A stretch of DNA of 64,000 nucleotides from Bacteroidales bacterium (GCA_024400835.1 JAKSMC010000017.1:1-64000); one strand, 5' to 3'. Positions 5,544 to 15,428 are shown, counted from the first letter of the stretch. The notes: generated from the letters alone by a model not told the origin. A program made the numbers and translations.

Positions 5544-7124
5544 CTATCTTACCACGTTGAACTTGCGCGTCACCACGCCGTTCTCGGTGTTGATTTTCAT
5601 CAGATACAGGCCGTTGGAGAGGTCTGTGACGTTGATATCAGTTTGTTCTCCGTTTGCATCGATTGTTTGGAGCAACTGTCCGGAGATGGAGTAGATGCTG
5701 ATGCTGCTCATAGGGGAAGACGCATATACGTGCATCTGCGTGCTTGCGGGGTTCGGATAGATGTTGGTGTGTGTGTCGTGTTCTTCAATGCCCACTACAT
5801 TGTTTCTGAGTGTGAAGTGGTTGACACCGAAGACGAAGGCGTTGACATCGGAAACCACTCTGATGGCAACCTGCAGGGTTTGTCCGGCGAATGCGGAAAG
5901 GTCAACTGTTTGGGTGAGCCATTCTGTGTTGTCGATTTCCTGAACAGGAATCACGAGGGTCGCATTTTCGTAGGTCTGGCCGTCAGGAATGATGTAAACC
6001 TCGTATTTTTCAGGAGCCACGTAACCGGTCATGTTTGCCGTTGCGGAATAGCCGAAAGTGGCAGCCGCGCCGCTGCCTAATGTGAAGGACGGAGAGATCA
6101 ACCAGTCATCGGCATCATTTTCTGAAGAGAAGCCATACACTGCAAAACCGGCCTCCGTGCTGATTTCTATTTCGCCATAGCCGCCTGCGGCAGCATCGTG
6201 GTTGACATCGACAGTGCTCCAGCATTTTGCCTTTTCATTGTTGTTGAAATCGAAAACGTATGGCAGGGGAGTGTTGTGGCACTCTTTGGCAGTGGCACTG
6301 ACATTGACGGTGGTATTGCCAACACCCGGACTTGACAAAGTGACGGTGCCATTGGTTTGGCCGGCAGCAGTAGGGTTGTAGCGGATGTAGATTTTGCCAC
6401 CTGCAGAGGTCAGCGTGGCGGAAGTCCCGTAGTTGGTGCCGTCTGAGGAAATGGAGAACGGGGCTGCCGTAGTGGCAGTGATGTCTCCGGTCAGCAAATA
6501 ACCATTGACAGTCATCTCGGAGTGATGACATCCTGGGAAGGATACTTCTCCGAAATCAACGCTTTGAGGAAGTGCCTCGATAGTGGGACTGGTGGTTTCA
6601 GCGAGAACAACGACTTCATCCAGTCTCAAACAGTATTGGTCAGTGCAGTTGTGATGGCGGAAAGCAATATAAACAGTCTGACCGGTATAAGCGGAGAGAT
6701 CCACGGATTGCTGCACGAAGTTGTTGGTGGTGACACCCGTGGTCAGCAGGGTGGTGAAATCGGAGATGCTGTTGCCCGTCGTGGAAATATAGACGGAGTA
6801 GTTTTCTTGGTAATATTCGGGATCGGAACCGGCAACGTAGAATGTCAGCACGGCGTTGGAAGTCAGATTTACAGGCGAAGTGATGAGCCAGTTGTCCGGT
6901 GTGAGCGCTCCACCATTGTAAGATGCAGATATGATGCAGGAGCCACCGTTGTAGCCGGTGAATGCGTTCATCGGATCCCAGTTGTAGAGGTCGCCGTCAT
7001 TGTCAATCCGAATCCATCCGGCAGGGATTTCAAAAGATTCGAAACTTTCAGACAAAAGTGTCTGTGCCTGTGTGGCTATCATCATTGCGATGCAAGCCAA
7101 GAAAAGTGTAAATGTCTTTTTCAT
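5544..7124 (-). CDS. secreted cleaved-adhesin-like protein, T9SS type A sorting domain
   Basis: 526 residues. A signal peptide (MKKTFTLFLACIAMMIATQA-Q) is followed by a jelly-roll of the cleaved-adhesin/choice-of-anchor J type (SESFESFEIPAGWIRIDNDG; NWLITSPVNL; VYIAFRHHN). A middle beta-sandwich (VDFGEVSFPG, with TVTLSSPGVGNTTVNVS) and a second anchor-J-like unit (DADDWLISPSFTLG; TLQVAIRVVSD) come next. The last ~75 residues (IYPNPASTQMHVY; GQLLQTI; LSNGLYLMKI; KFNV) are the type A C-terminal sorting domain that directs export across the outer membrane by T9SS and surface attachment. Single gene; its role is probably adhesion or carbohydrate binding. The start is ATG at 7124; longer frames upstream lack a signal peptide. 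Confidence 0.85.
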   Translation of the reverse strand: MKKTFTLFLACIAMMIATQAQTLLSESFESFEIPAGWIRIDNDGDLYNWDPMNAFTGYNGGSCIISASYNGGALTPDNWLITSPVNLTSNAVLTFYVAGSDPEYYQENYSVYISTTGNSISDFTTLLTTGVTTNNFVQQSVDLSAYTGQTVYIAFRHHNCTDQYCLRLDEVVVLAETTSPTIEALPQSVDFGEVSFPGCHHSEMTVNGYLLTGDITATTAAPFSISSDGTNYGTSATLTSAGGKIYIRYNPTAAGQTNGTVTLSSPGVGNTTVNVSATAKECHNTPLPYVFDFNNNEKAKCWSTVDVNHDAAAGGYGEIEISTEAGFAVYGFSSENDADDWLISPSFTLGSGAAATFGYSATANMTGYVAPEKYEVYIIPDGQTYENATLVIPVQEIDNTEWLTQTVDLSAFAGQTLQVAIRVVSDVNAFVFGVNHFTLRNNVVGIEEHDTHTNIYPNPASTQMHVYASSPMSSISIYSISGQLLQTIDANGEQTDINVTDLSNGLYLMKINTENGVVTRKFNVVR

Positions 7125-7225
7125 ACTATAAAATTTTAATGTTCTTATCTTTTTTAACGTTATTATGATTTTCGTAGAAGGAACATGAAAGATGCATTTA
7201 TTCAATTGCAAAACCAGAGTTGCAA

Positions 7226-8929
7226 CTACGTGGTAAGTTTTATCTGCGTGTGGGCTTCCACCACATTGATGGCGTAGTCTCCCAACTTCTCACTATCACC
7301 GATGATATCCATATAATTTACGCCGGTTTGGTAGCCATATTTCTGTTCATTCACGTCTATCACATTCTGCTCTTTGAGCTGTGTGCGGTAGTTGTTGATT
7401 TCATTCTCGATATTCAGCGACTGGCGCGGGTCTGCCGAGTGACCGGCAGCACTGAGGATTAGTTCCATGTGGCTGAGCGATTGGTCGCAAAGCTCCCACA
7501 TATGCGTGATGTTGGAAATCTGTTCTTCCGTGAACTGTTCGCGCGCTTTGTGTTTGCGATTGATGACGCGGGCCATGTTATAGCAGCTGTCACAAATGCT
7601 CTCGATTTCGGAAATCTCTCGCAACATGCAGCGAAGCTTCTTTTTGCTGTCCGGACTCAGTTTGCCTTCAGACACCTTGTTGAGATAGTTGGCAATCTCA
7701 ACTTCCATATTGTCACTGATGCCTTCGTATTTTTCTATCCGCGTGTATAATTTGACAAATTCATCGTTGTCTTCGAGTTTCAGCAGTTCGGGGATGAATC
7801 CGAACATACGGTGGGCCCGTTGGGCGAAATGGTTGATTTCCTTGCGTGCTTCCAAGAGAGAAAGCTCAGCTGTGGAGAGCAGGCCGCCGCTGATATAGCG
7901 CAATCGCATTTCTTCGTCATCCTCTTTACCTTTGATGATATGGCATACCACTTTCTCAAATGTCGGAATGAACCAAATCAGAATCAACACATTGCAGGTG
8001 TTGAAGGCTGTGTGGAATGCACAAAGGGCGTAGTTGATGCGCGTGGCCGCATTCGGGTCGGAGGCAAGGTCCGCTGCCAGGTCAAAGGACACTAATCCGC
8101 AAACTCCCTTGATGAAGATGCGGAAGACAAGCAGTACCCAGCATACGCCGAATAGGTTGAAGATCAAGTGGGACAAGGCTGCCCGACGTGCCGAAGTGTT
8201 GGCATTGAGCGCCACAATGTTAGAGGTGATGGTGGTGCCGATATTCTCACCTAACACTAAGGCAATGCCTTGGTAGATGTCGGCCACACCGGTTGAGCAC
8301 AGAATCATCGTAATGGCCATGATGGCGACGGAAGACTGGACGCACATAGTGAGGATGCCGCCTAACAACAGGAAGATGACGTAGGAGAGGAATCCAAGAT
8401 TGCGGCAGCTGGTGAAGAATCCCATCACGGTTTCGTTGTGGGGAAGGTCCATCGCAATTGCGTTTTCACGCAGGGTGGCGATGCCTAAAAAGAGGAACGA
8501 GAAACCAAAGATGAACTCGCCAAAGGATTTGCAGCTCGGGCTCTTGAAGTAGGAGAGGGCTATGCCAATGGCAAACAGCGGGAAAACAATGGCGCTCATC
8601 TGGAAGTTGAAGCCGAAAAGCGCGATTATCCAGGCGGTGACTGTGGTCCCGATGTTGGCACCCATAATGACAGAAATAGCTTGTCTCAAAGAAAGCAATT
8701 CCGCATTGACGAAACTAACTGCCAGCACAGTGGTGGCAGTTGAAGATTGCACGGCAGTAGTCACGAGCGCCCCCGAGAAAACACCGGTGAAGCGGTTGGT
8801 AGTCATTGTGCCAAGCACTTTTCGCAAACCTCCACCAGTCAACTTTTGAAGAGCCTCGCTCATAGTCTTCATACCAAACATCAAGAGGGCAAGGCAGCCC
8901 AAAAGTTTCAAAAAAGTAAAAACGGTCAT
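7226..8929 (-). CDS. Na+/phosphate cotransporter family protein with PhoU-like tail
   Basis: 567 residues. The N-terminal ~330 residues carry the NptA/Na-Pi cotransporter II repeats, seen as QSSTATTVLAVSFVNAELLS with NIGTTVT and again as QSSVAIMAITMILC with ENIGTTIT, embedded in about eight membrane helices. The C-terminal ~220 residues are soluble, helical and PhoU-like (ARKEINHFAQRAHRMFG; LREISEIESICDSC). It probably imports phosphate with sodium at the inner membrane; bacterial members have few tested substrates. Monocistronic, with a TATTTTCG -7-like box near 8970. The final ~60 residues include GYQTGVNYMDIIGDSEKLGD, normal for the family. Confidence 0.85.
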   Translation of the reverse strand: MTVFTFLKLLGCLALLMFGMKTMSEALQKLTGGGLRKVLGTMTTNRFTGVFSGALVTTAVQSSTATTVLAVSFVNAELLSLRQAISVIMGANIGTTVTAWIIALFGFNFQMSAIVFPLFAIGIALSYFKSPSCKSFGEFIFGFSFLFLGIATLRENAIAMDLPHNETVMGFFTSCRNLGFLSYVIFLLLGGILTMCVQSSVAIMAITMILCSTGVADIYQGIALVLGENIGTTITSNIVALNANTSARRAALSHLIFNLFGVCWVLLVFRIFIKGVCGLVSFDLAADLASDPNAATRINYALCAFHTAFNTCNVLILIWFIPTFEKVVCHIIKGKEDDEEMRLRYISGGLLSTAELSLLEARKEINHFAQRAHRMFGFIPELLKLEDNDEFVKLYTRIEKYEGISDNMEVEIANYLNKVSEGKLSPDSKKKLRCMLREISEIESICDSCYNMARVINRKHKAREQFTEEQISNITHMWELCDQSLSHMELILSAAGHSADPRQSLNIENEINNYRTQLKEQNVIDVNEQKYGYQTGVNYMDIIGDSEKLGDYAINVVEAHTQIKLTT

Positions 8930-9105
8930 TAACTTAAGATTAGAATGTGATCACTTCAAATTTTCAGGCTGCGAAAATACAAAATTGAAACACATCTTTC
9001 CTAATAAAGATGTAGAAAAATAAAAGGCGTTGTTTGACATTGATGAGGGCTATTGACTTTTGGATTTTGCTGTTAGTTGTTGGAATCTGAAACCAAATAT
9101 TTCTG

Positions 9106-9113
9106 TATCTTTG
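9106..9113 (+). promoter_or_regulatory. -7 box for dtd
   Basis: TATCTTTG, 24 bp before the dtd ATG. Between the two divergent genes (8930-9137) I see only promoter elements. Confidence 0.6.
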
Positions 9114-9137
9114 CCGCCTTTAAATTTAGTTCTATAT

Positions 9138-9590
9138 ATGCGACTTGTAATACAAAGAGTAACTCATGCTTCTGTGACTATTGACGGGAAGAAGATTTCC
9201 GAAATCGGCCCCGGACTGCTGATTCTGGTAGGTGTAGAGCAAAATGACACCATTGCTGATGCAGAATGGATAGCGGCCAAAACTGCCAATATGCGTATCT
9301 TCAATGACGAGAACGGGGTGATGAACCGTTCCGTAAAAGATGTCTCTGGCGAGTTGTTGGCCGTATCGCAGTTTACGCTGACAGCCTCCACCAAGAAGGG
9401 GAACCGCCCGTCATACATCCGTGCCGCCGGCCATGACCTGGCCGTTCCTATGTACGAGAAATACTGCGAGTTGCTCGCTGCCGAAACCGGGGCACCTGTC
9501 CAAAAGGGCGTCTTCGGAGCCGACATGAAAGTGGATCTCCTCAATGACGGCCCGGTCACCATCATCATCGATTCCAAATTGAAAGAGTAG
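9138..9590 (+). CDS. dtd: D-aminoacyl-tRNA deacylase
   Basis: 150 residues, the usual DTD length. It hydrolyses D-aminoacyl-tRNA (and glycyl-tRNA-Ala), keeping D-amino acids out of protein. The two signature motifs are present: SQFTL (residues 79-83 or so, catalytic region) and a C-terminal NDGPVTI standing for the GP-motif (usually NxGPVT). The start is ATG at 9138 (MRLVIQRVTHASV), which matches the family N-terminus; an earlier frame start would add an unrelated 26-residue extension. The fucosidase gene follows 38 bp downstream on the same strand, so read-through is possible. Confidence 0.95.
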   Translation: MRLVIQRVTHASVTIDGKKISEIGPGLLILVGVEQNDTIADAEWIAAKTANMRIFNDENGVMNRSVKDVSGELLAVSQFTLTASTKKGNRPSYIRAAGHDLAVPMYEKYCELLAAETGAPVQKGVFGADMKVDLLNDGPVTIIIDSKLKE

Positions 9591-9628
9591 GGGATTCCCC
9601 CATTTTTTAACATATTAACTATTATGCT

Positions 9629-11035
9629 ATGACAAAACATCTGACAACAATTGCCTTCCTGTTTTTGCTGATACCGTCCTTGTTGGCGCAAAATGCAGAA
9701 GAGGCGAACCCCGATTTGCAACTTGACGCTGAGTATATCTGGCCAACGGACAAAGCCGTATTGGACAAATTGGAACAGTGGCAGGACCTCAAATTCGGGA
9801 TGCTCATCCACTGGGGACTCTATTCCAAGGCCGGCATCGTGGAGTCGTGGTCTATCTGTTCGGAGGACGAAGACTGGATTCCGCGCGACAGCAACATCCG
9901 CTACGATGATTACAAACGTTGGTATTGGAATCTGAACAAGGAGTTTGTCCCAACCGACTTTGAACCAGCCCAGTGGGCACAATCTGCCAAAGCCGCCGGT
10001 ATGAAATATGCCATTTTCACCACCAAGCATCACGATGGTTTTGCCATGTATGACACCAAATTCAGCGATTACTCCATTGCTCAAGGTCCTGCCAAGGCAG
10101 AACTTGACAGACAGGGCCGCACCGATGTCGCCCAATACGTCTTCGATGCTTTCCGCAACGAGAAGATGATGGTTGGAGCCTATTTTTCAAAACCCGACTG
10201 GCATTCCCAGAATTACTGGTGGGATCGTTACGCGACACCCGACAGACATGTCAACTATAAGATAGAAAACCACCCGCAACGATGGAACGATTTCAAAAAC
10301 TTTGTTTACAATCAGATAGACGAGATTACCTCACGTTATGGTGCAATAGACATCCTGTGGTTGGACGGCGGTTGGGTGCGTCCGCCGAAGGAAGATGTCG
10401 ATATGGACCGCATAGCAGCCCGCGTGCGTCAGAACCAGCCCGGCATCCTCATCATCGATCGTACCGTGACGGGCAAATATGAGAACTATCGCACCCCCGA
10501 GAGGATGATACCCGACAAACAGCTGCCCTATCCTTGGGAAACCTGCATGCCGCTGAGCAAGGACTGGGGTTATGTGCCCGGGGCCTCCTTCAAGACTGCG
10601 AGCCAAGTGTTGAACACGTTGGTGGAAGTGGTGGCCAAAGGCGGCAGCCTGCTGCTCGGCATTGGCCCAACCCCGGAAGGCATTATAGAGCCTGCCGTTG
10701 TGGACCGCCTGAACGAAATCGGCAAATGGCTCGAGTGCAACGGCGAAGCCATCTACAACACACGCCCGGTGAAAAAGTACAATGATGGAAATGTCTGGTT
10801 TACCGGCAGCAAAGACGGTGGAAATCTCTATGCCATTATCACTGCCAGTGAACAAAGTCCTATGCCTAAAACCATTTCTTGGAAAGACGACCGTTTCTGC
10901 AATGGTCAGAAACTCGTGTTCTTGGCGAATGGCAAAACATTGAAGTGCGCTGTTCAAAAAGATGGAACGGTAAGCGTCACCTTGCCTAAAGAGTATGTTG
11001 GAAGCACGCTGCCTATCGCATTCAAGATTAAATAA
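9629..11035 (+). CDS. alpha-L-fucosidase, GH29
   Basis: 468 residues with a signal peptide (MTKHLTTIAFLFLLIPSLLA-Q). The GH29 barrel is recognisable: FGMLIHWGLYS, then KYAIFTTKHHDGFAMYD with the paired His of the active site, FRNEKMMVGAYFSKPDWH, and DILWLDGGWV carrying the catalytic nucleophile Asp. A C-terminal beta domain covers roughly residues 370-468. It removes terminal fucose from host or dietary glycans, acting in the periplasm. It is followed by a GH3 glycosidase in the same direction, but the two are separated by a 300-bp repeat element. No SusC/SusD pair is present nearby, so this is not an obvious polysaccharide utilisation locus. Confidence 0.9.
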   Translation: MTKHLTTIAFLFLLIPSLLAQNAEEANPDLQLDAEYIWPTDKAVLDKLEQWQDLKFGMLIHWGLYSKAGIVESWSICSEDEDWIPRDSNIRYDDYKRWYWNLNKEFVPTDFEPAQWAQSAKAAGMKYAIFTTKHHDGFAMYDTKFSDYSIAQGPAKAELDRQGRTDVAQYVFDAFRNEKMMVGAYFSKPDWHSQNYWWDRYATPDRHVNYKIENHPQRWNDFKNFVYNQIDEITSRYGAIDILWLDGGWVRPPKEDVDMDRIAARVRQNQPGILIIDRTVTGKYENYRTPERMIPDKQLPYPWETCMPLSKDWGYVPGASFKTASQVLNTLVEVVAKGGSLLLGIGPTPEGIIEPAVVDRLNEIGKWLECNGEAIYNTRPVKKYNDGNVWFTGSKDGGNLYAIITASEQSPMPKTISWKDDRFCNGQKLVFLANGKTLKCAVQKDGTVSVTLPKEYVGSTLPIAFKIK

Positions 11036-11039
11036 AGTT

Positions 11040-11325
11040 CCGGACAGGGTCGGAGGCCAGATGGAAATGAAGTTTGCGGGAGTTACTCATCGTGGCGCGG
11101 GAGGGAGTTGGATGCGGCGGAGATGCGTGCTCGCCACGAAACGCCGATGCTTGCCGCGGGGATTGCGGCAGGGATTGGAAGCCATTTATGAGCGCGGCGA
11201 AGTGAGGGGACAAAATGCGCAACTGCTTTACGGAGCGCGAAATTAGGCTGGAAAGCCCGACGGCATTGCGTCGGATTGTGGGAAGGAGATGCCGGGCCGC
11301 CCAAATCGTAAAAAAACAAGAAGAA
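11040..11325 (+). repeat. GC-rich dispersed repeat, copy 1
   Basis: Two blocks match the reverse complement of 42676-42880: GCGGCAGGGATTGGAAGCC (11165 on) and a longer one from about 11251 that ends GCCGGGCCGCCCAAATCGTA (11290 on) followed by an A-rich run. The segment fills most of the gap between the two glycosidase genes and is strongly GC-biased. Short open frames run through it on both strands, but they are interrupted and I do not call them genes. Confidence 0.7.
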
Positions 11326-11342
11326 ACAACTATTAGGAATAT

Positions 11343-13673
11343 ATGAATCAATATCGATTTTTTGTGATTTCGTTGGTGCTTTTAAGCGCGCAACCACTGC
11401 TCGCGCAACGAGATTACAACGACCTTAACAAAAACGGCCGCATGGACCCATACGAAAATCCTTCCGCGTCTATTGAGGAACGGGTGGACAACCTGATTTC
11501 GCTCATGACCTTGGAAGAGAAGGTAGGCCAGTTGCAGATGACGATGGGGTGGGAGTACTACGATCGCCAAGGACAGGAGGTCAGCATCTCCGACAAGTTC
11601 AAGCAGGACATTCGCAACCGGCACTCGGGGAGCACCTGGGCCCTGATGCGCGCGGACCCGTGGACGCAGAAGGACTTTTCCAACGGTTTGGATTTTGAGA
11701 AGGCCGGGCAGCTGACACAGGAAATGCAACAATGGGTGCGCGACAGCACTCGTCTCGGAATCCCGATTTTCTTTGCCGAAGAGTGCCCGCACGGGCTGAT
11801 GGCGCTAAACACGATGGTATTCCCGACGGCCATTGGGCGCGCCTCTTCGTTCAATGTTGAATTAGAGCGCATTATGGGTATGGCTGTGGCTGTTGAATCT
11901 TCTCTGCATGGTGTGAACATCGCCTTCGGCCCGGTGGCAGACATAGCGCGTGACCCCCGCTGGTCGCGAATGGAAGAAGGCTATGGCGAAGACCCGGTGC
12001 TGACGGCCGTGATGGCCTCTCAATACGTGTGGGGACTGCAGTCTGCGGGGCTGATTGCCACGATGAAGCACTTCTCGGCGTATGGCGTTTCGGAAGGCGG
12101 ACACAACGGTGCCTCCGCCCACGTGGGCAACCGCGAACTGCTTTCAGTGCTGTCGTATCCTTTTATGAAATCTGTACAAAATGGTCTTAAATCATTGATG
12201 ACCAGTTATAACGATGTGGATGGAATTCCTTGTTCAGGCAACGAGTGGCTGATGAAGGAGGTGCTTCGTGACAGTTGGAAGTTCAACGGATTGGTGATTT
12301 CCGACCTCTATGCCATCAACGGTCTGGTGAGTGCGCGAGTGGCTGCCGACTACAGTGAGGCCGCTGCAATGGCTGTTCGCGCAGGCGTCAACATCGACCT
12401 CGGCGCTTCCTGCTATGGCGAACCCCTCATCGAAGCCGTACGCAAAGGGTTGGTTACAGAAGCGCAAATTGACGAGGTGTTGCGTCCTGTGCTAACCGCC
12501 AAGTACGAGCAAGGACTTTTTGACGACACCCGGATGGGATGGAATTATTTGAAATCAGATTACTCAATAGAATTGCTGGCAGCGGAACAGTCTGCCGTGC
12601 TACTGAAAAACGAGAACAAACTGCTTCCGCTGTCCAAGACCACGAAGCGTATTGCGGTTATTGGCCCGAATGCCGACAATATGTACAATATGTTGGGCGA
12701 CTACACTGCACCGCAGCAGCCAGAGGCTGTTATTACCCTGTTGGAAGGCGTTCGTCAAGTTGCACCCAAAGCCAAGATCGACTATGTGAAAGGCTGTGGC
12801 ATACGTGATACGAGTTGGCAGGAGATAAACCGGGCCGTGGAGGCTGCGCAGAAGGCGGATGTGGTCATCATCGCTTTGGGCGGCTCGAGCGCCCGCGATT
12901 TCGAGACGACCTTCCAAAAGACGGGGGCCGCAGAAGTGGCCGGCCCAACTGTCAGCGATATGGAATGTGGCGAAGGCTTCGACCGTGCCACGCTCGACTT
13001 GATGGGCTATCAACAGGAGCTATTAGAGGCTGTTTGCGCGACAGGAAAGCCCGTCGTGTTGGTGTTGATTCAAGGGCGCCCGCTGAATATCACCTGGGCT
13101 GACGAACACGTGACCGCGATTCTCAACGCGTGGTATCCTGGGGCCAAAGGCGGACTGGCCATCGCCAACATCCTCTTTGGCGAAACCTGCCCGTCTGGGC
13201 ACTTGCCCGTCACGTATCCGCGCTCAGCAGGCCAGCTGCCAGTCTATTACAACACCATCTCGGTGCGTCGCGACTATACGGATGCCTCGGCCCAACCTTT
13301 GTATCCTTTCGGTTATGGCCTGAGCTATACGACTTTTGAGTATGGGAAGCCCGTCGTGTCGCAAACAAAAGACTCGGTGAAAATCTCCTTCACGATTGCC
13401 AACACGGGGGATTATGACGGTATGGAAGTGGTGCAACTCTACGTTACCGACAAGATCAGTTCGGTAATGCTGCCCGAACGACAACTGAAGCAATTCCAGA
13501 AAGTGGGATTGAAGAAAGGGGAAAGTAAAGAGGTAGAGTTCATCTTGACAGATGAAGATTTCGCATTGCTGAACGGCAAATTGGAATGGGTAGTGGAACC
13601 GGGCGGTTTCGACATTCACATCGGTCCGTCATCCGTGGATTCCAAAATCGAGTTGACGATAGAGCGCCCCTAA
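11343..13673 (+). CDS. bglX: periplasmic beta-glucosidase-like GH3
   Basis: 776 residues: signal peptide (ending PLLA-Q), GH3 N-terminal barrel, GH3 C-terminal domain and a fibronectin-III-like tail (VKISFTIANTGDYDGMEVVQ). Visible motifs are ISLMTLEEKVGQLQM, GPVADIARDPRWSRMEEGYG, MKHFSAYG and VISDLYAI, where the Asp after VIS is the nucleophile. After the signal peptide comes an EF-like DLNKNGRMDPYENPS. GH3 members split beta-linked glucose, xylose or other sugars; exact specificity cannot be read here. It may work with the upstream fucosidase on glycans such as xyloglucan or host oligosaccharides. That is inference from adjacency alone. Confidence 0.88.
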   Translation: MNQYRFFVISLVLLSAQPLLAQRDYNDLNKNGRMDPYENPSASIEERVDNLISLMTLEEKVGQLQMTMGWEYYDRQGQEVSISDKFKQDIRNRHSGSTWALMRADPWTQKDFSNGLDFEKAGQLTQEMQQWVRDSTRLGIPIFFAEECPHGLMALNTMVFPTAIGRASSFNVELERIMGMAVAVESSLHGVNIAFGPVADIARDPRWSRMEEGYGEDPVLTAVMASQYVWGLQSAGLIATMKHFSAYGVSEGGHNGASAHVGNRELLSVLSYPFMKSVQNGLKSLMTSYNDVDGIPCSGNEWLMKEVLRDSWKFNGLVISDLYAINGLVSARVAADYSEAAAMAVRAGVNIDLGASCYGEPLIEAVRKGLVTEAQIDEVLRPVLTAKYEQGLFDDTRMGWNYLKSDYSIELLAAEQSAVLLKNENKLLPLSKTTKRIAVIGPNADNMYNMLGDYTAPQQPEAVITLLEGVRQVAPKAKIDYVKGCGIRDTSWQEINRAVEAAQKADVVIIALGGSSARDFETTFQKTGAAEVAGPTVSDMECGEGFDRATLDLMGYQQELLEAVCATGKPVVLVLIQGRPLNITWADEHVTAILNAWYPGAKGGLAIANILFGETCPSGHLPVTYPRSAGQLPVYYNTISVRRDYTDASAQPLYPFGYGLSYTTFEYGKPVVSQTKDSVKISFTIANTGDYDGMEVVQLYVTDKISSVMLPERQLKQFQKVGLKKGESKEVEFILTDEDFALLNGKLEWVVEPGGFDIHIGPSSVDSKIELTIERP

Positions 13674-13694
13674 TTAGGAATGGTGAATCGTAAG

Positions 13695-14729
13695 TTACTC
13701 TTTGGTGAGTTCACCGCGTAAAGACTGTCCCATCAACGTCTTAATTTCCGGAACTGTCAAGTTCTGGCCAAGGAGGTACATCAGTTTTGTGACAGCGGCT
13801 TCCGTCGTCATATCATAGCCACTGATGACGCCGACGTCGGCCAGGTGCTTGCCGGTCAGGTAGCGGCCCATTTCCACGCTGCCGCCGTTTTTACATTGCG
13901 TGATATTGACAATGATAATGCCCTTTTCGACAGCCTTGCGAAGGATTTGTGTGAATTCCTCACTGGTAGGAGCGTTGCCCACACCGAAAGTCTCCATCAC
14001 AACGGCACGCAGGCCAGGGGCGTCGAACACGGATTCCAACAAGGAGCAGCGAATGCCGGGGAAAATCTTGAGGACAGCAACGTTGTCATCCATAGAATCG
14101 TGGGCAATCAAAGACTTGTTACCCAAAGCACGATGCAAGCAGCTCTTGTGATATTCGACATAGGTGTTCACTTCAGCCAGTTTGGGATAGTTTGGAGAGC
14201 CGAAGGCATTGAATTTGGAGGCGTCATCCTTATACGAGCGATTGCCACGGTACAGATTGTTCTGGAAATAGATGCAGACCTCCTGCACCATCGGGGCATT
14301 GTCGTTATAGTCTGCTGCAATGGCAATAGCATTCAAGATGTTGCGACGGCCGTCGGTGCGAATCACGCCCAGGGGCAGCTGTGCACCAGTCAGGATAACC
14401 GGCTTGGCAAGGTTCTCCAAAAGGAAACTCAGGGCGGATGCCGTGTAGGCCATCGTGTCCGTGCCGTGCAGGATGACGAAGCCGTCGTATTGGTCGTAGC
14501 CGTCCTTTATCATCTTGGCCAAACGAATCCAGAAGTCGGGATTGGTATCGGAAGAGTCAATCAGCGGCAGCATATCCTGGAAGGTGATTTCCGCATCAAT
14601 AAGGTGCAGCATCGGAAGTTGCTGATGAATGTTCTTGAACTCGAAAGGAACTAAGGCCTTGCTTTCGGGATCCATCATCATGCCGATGGTTCCTCCTGTG
14701 TAAATGACTAAGATTTTGCGTTTGTCCAT
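13695..14729 (-). CDS. ansA: type I L-asparaginase
   Basis: 344 residues, cytoplasmic (no signal peptide), matching AnsA. The first active-site threonine is in LVIYTGGTIGMMM near the N-terminus and the second in FVILHGTDTMAYTASALSF. VILTGAQLPLGVIRTDGR follows. It hydrolyses asparagine to aspartate and ammonia. A -7 box TATTTTTG (minus, 14780-14787) lies about 50 bp upstream, right after the nth stop, so the gene has its own promoter though it also follows nth on the same strand. It converges on bglX with only 21 bp between stops. Confidence 0.93.
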   Translation of the reverse strand: MDKRKILVIYTGGTIGMMMDPESKALVPFEFKNIHQQLPMLHLIDAEITFQDMLPLIDSSDTNPDFWIRLAKMIKDGYDQYDGFVILHGTDTMAYTASALSFLLENLAKPVILTGAQLPLGVIRTDGRRNILNAIAIAADYNDNAPMVQEVCIYFQNNLYRGNRSYKDDASKFNAFGSPNYPKLAEVNTYVEYHKSCLHRALGNKSLIAHDSMDDNVAVLKIFPGIRCSLLESVFDAPGLRAVVMETFGVGNAPTSEEFTQILRKAVEKGIIIVNITQCKNGGSVEMGRYLTGKHLADVGVISGYDMTTEAAVTKLMYLLGQNLTVPEIKTLMGQSLRGELTKE

Positions 14730-14779
14730 TATCGTGAATGCTTAAAAGTCGATTGGTTTTGAAGTGAAAAAAGAAGTTG

Positions 14780-14787
14780 CAAAAATA
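14780..14787 (-). promoter_or_regulatory. -7 box for ansA
   Basis: TATTTTTG on the minus strand (CAAAAATA as printed), 51 bp before the ansA ATG. Confidence 0.55.
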
Positions 14788-14792
14788 CAAAA

Positions 14793-15428
14793 TTAACAGG
14801 CTGGTTCGCTGCAAATTTTCTTCAGCGGGCAGCCATCGCATTTGGGCTTGCGTGCCGTGCACACGTAACGCCCGTGTAGAAGCAGCCAATGATGGGCTTT
14901 GGAAATGTATGTTTTCGGGAATAGGGCGACCAATTGCTTCTCCACGGCATCGGGCGTCGGTGCGTCCTTCACCAGGCCTAAGCGGTGCGCCACCCGGAAC
15001 ACGTGCGTATCTACAGGCATGGCAGCTTGCCCGAAGGCAAAGGCTAAAACCACATTGGCAGTCTTGCGTCCGACACCGGGCAGTCTTGTCAGCTCCTCCA
15101 TCGTCTGAGGCACCTCGCCGCCGAAGTCCTGCACAAGCATTTTGCTCATTGCCGACAAGTGCGCGGTCTTGCTGTTTGGATAGGAGACGGATTTCACCAA
15201 GGCGAGAATCTCTTCTTCAGTGGCTTTCGACAATTCCAAAGGGGTAGGGTAAGCCTCAAACAATGCGGGCGTTACCATATTCACCCGTTTGTCTGTACAT
15301 TGTGCCGCCAACATCGTGGCCACCAACAATTGGTAGGCGTTTTCGTAGTGCAGTTCCGACTGCACATCGGGCATGGCCTGTTCAAAATAGTCTATGATGA
15401 ATTTTGATTTTTCTGTTAACTTGCTCAT
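14793..15428 (-). CDS. nth: endonuclease III
   Basis: 211 residues. Base-excision repair glycosylase/AP lyase for oxidised pyrimidines. The helix-hairpin-helix LPGVGRKTANVVLAFAFG contains the catalytic Lys, and the catalytic Asp is in PVDTHVFRVAHRLGL. The 4Fe-4S cluster has the exact C-x6-C-x2-C-x5-C pattern at residues 190, 197, 200 and 206. Its ATG overlaps the stop of the LytTR gene by 4 bp (ATGA), so translation is coupled to the regulator. Confidence 0.95.
   Translation of the reverse strand: MSKLTEKSKFIIDYFEQAMPDVQSELHYENAYQLLVATMLAAQCTDKRVNMVTPALFEAYPTPLELSKATEEEILALVKSVSYPNSKTAHLSAMSKMLVQDFGGEVPQTMEELTRLPGVGRKTANVVLAFAFGQAAMPVDTHVFRVAHRLGLVKDAPTPDAVEKQLVALFPKTYISKAHHWLLLHGRYVCTARKPKCDGCPLKKICSEPAC

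Noticed and set aside
11083-11397. Short proteins with shared GGPA/NPTQCRRA motif here and at 42661-42858
   Set aside because: The similarity comes from the DNA repeat itself; frames lack start contexts and differ outside the conserved ends.
9629-13673. Polysaccharide utilisation locus
   Set aside because: Two glycosidases but no SusC/SusD pair or hybrid two-component sensor; a repeat element separates them.
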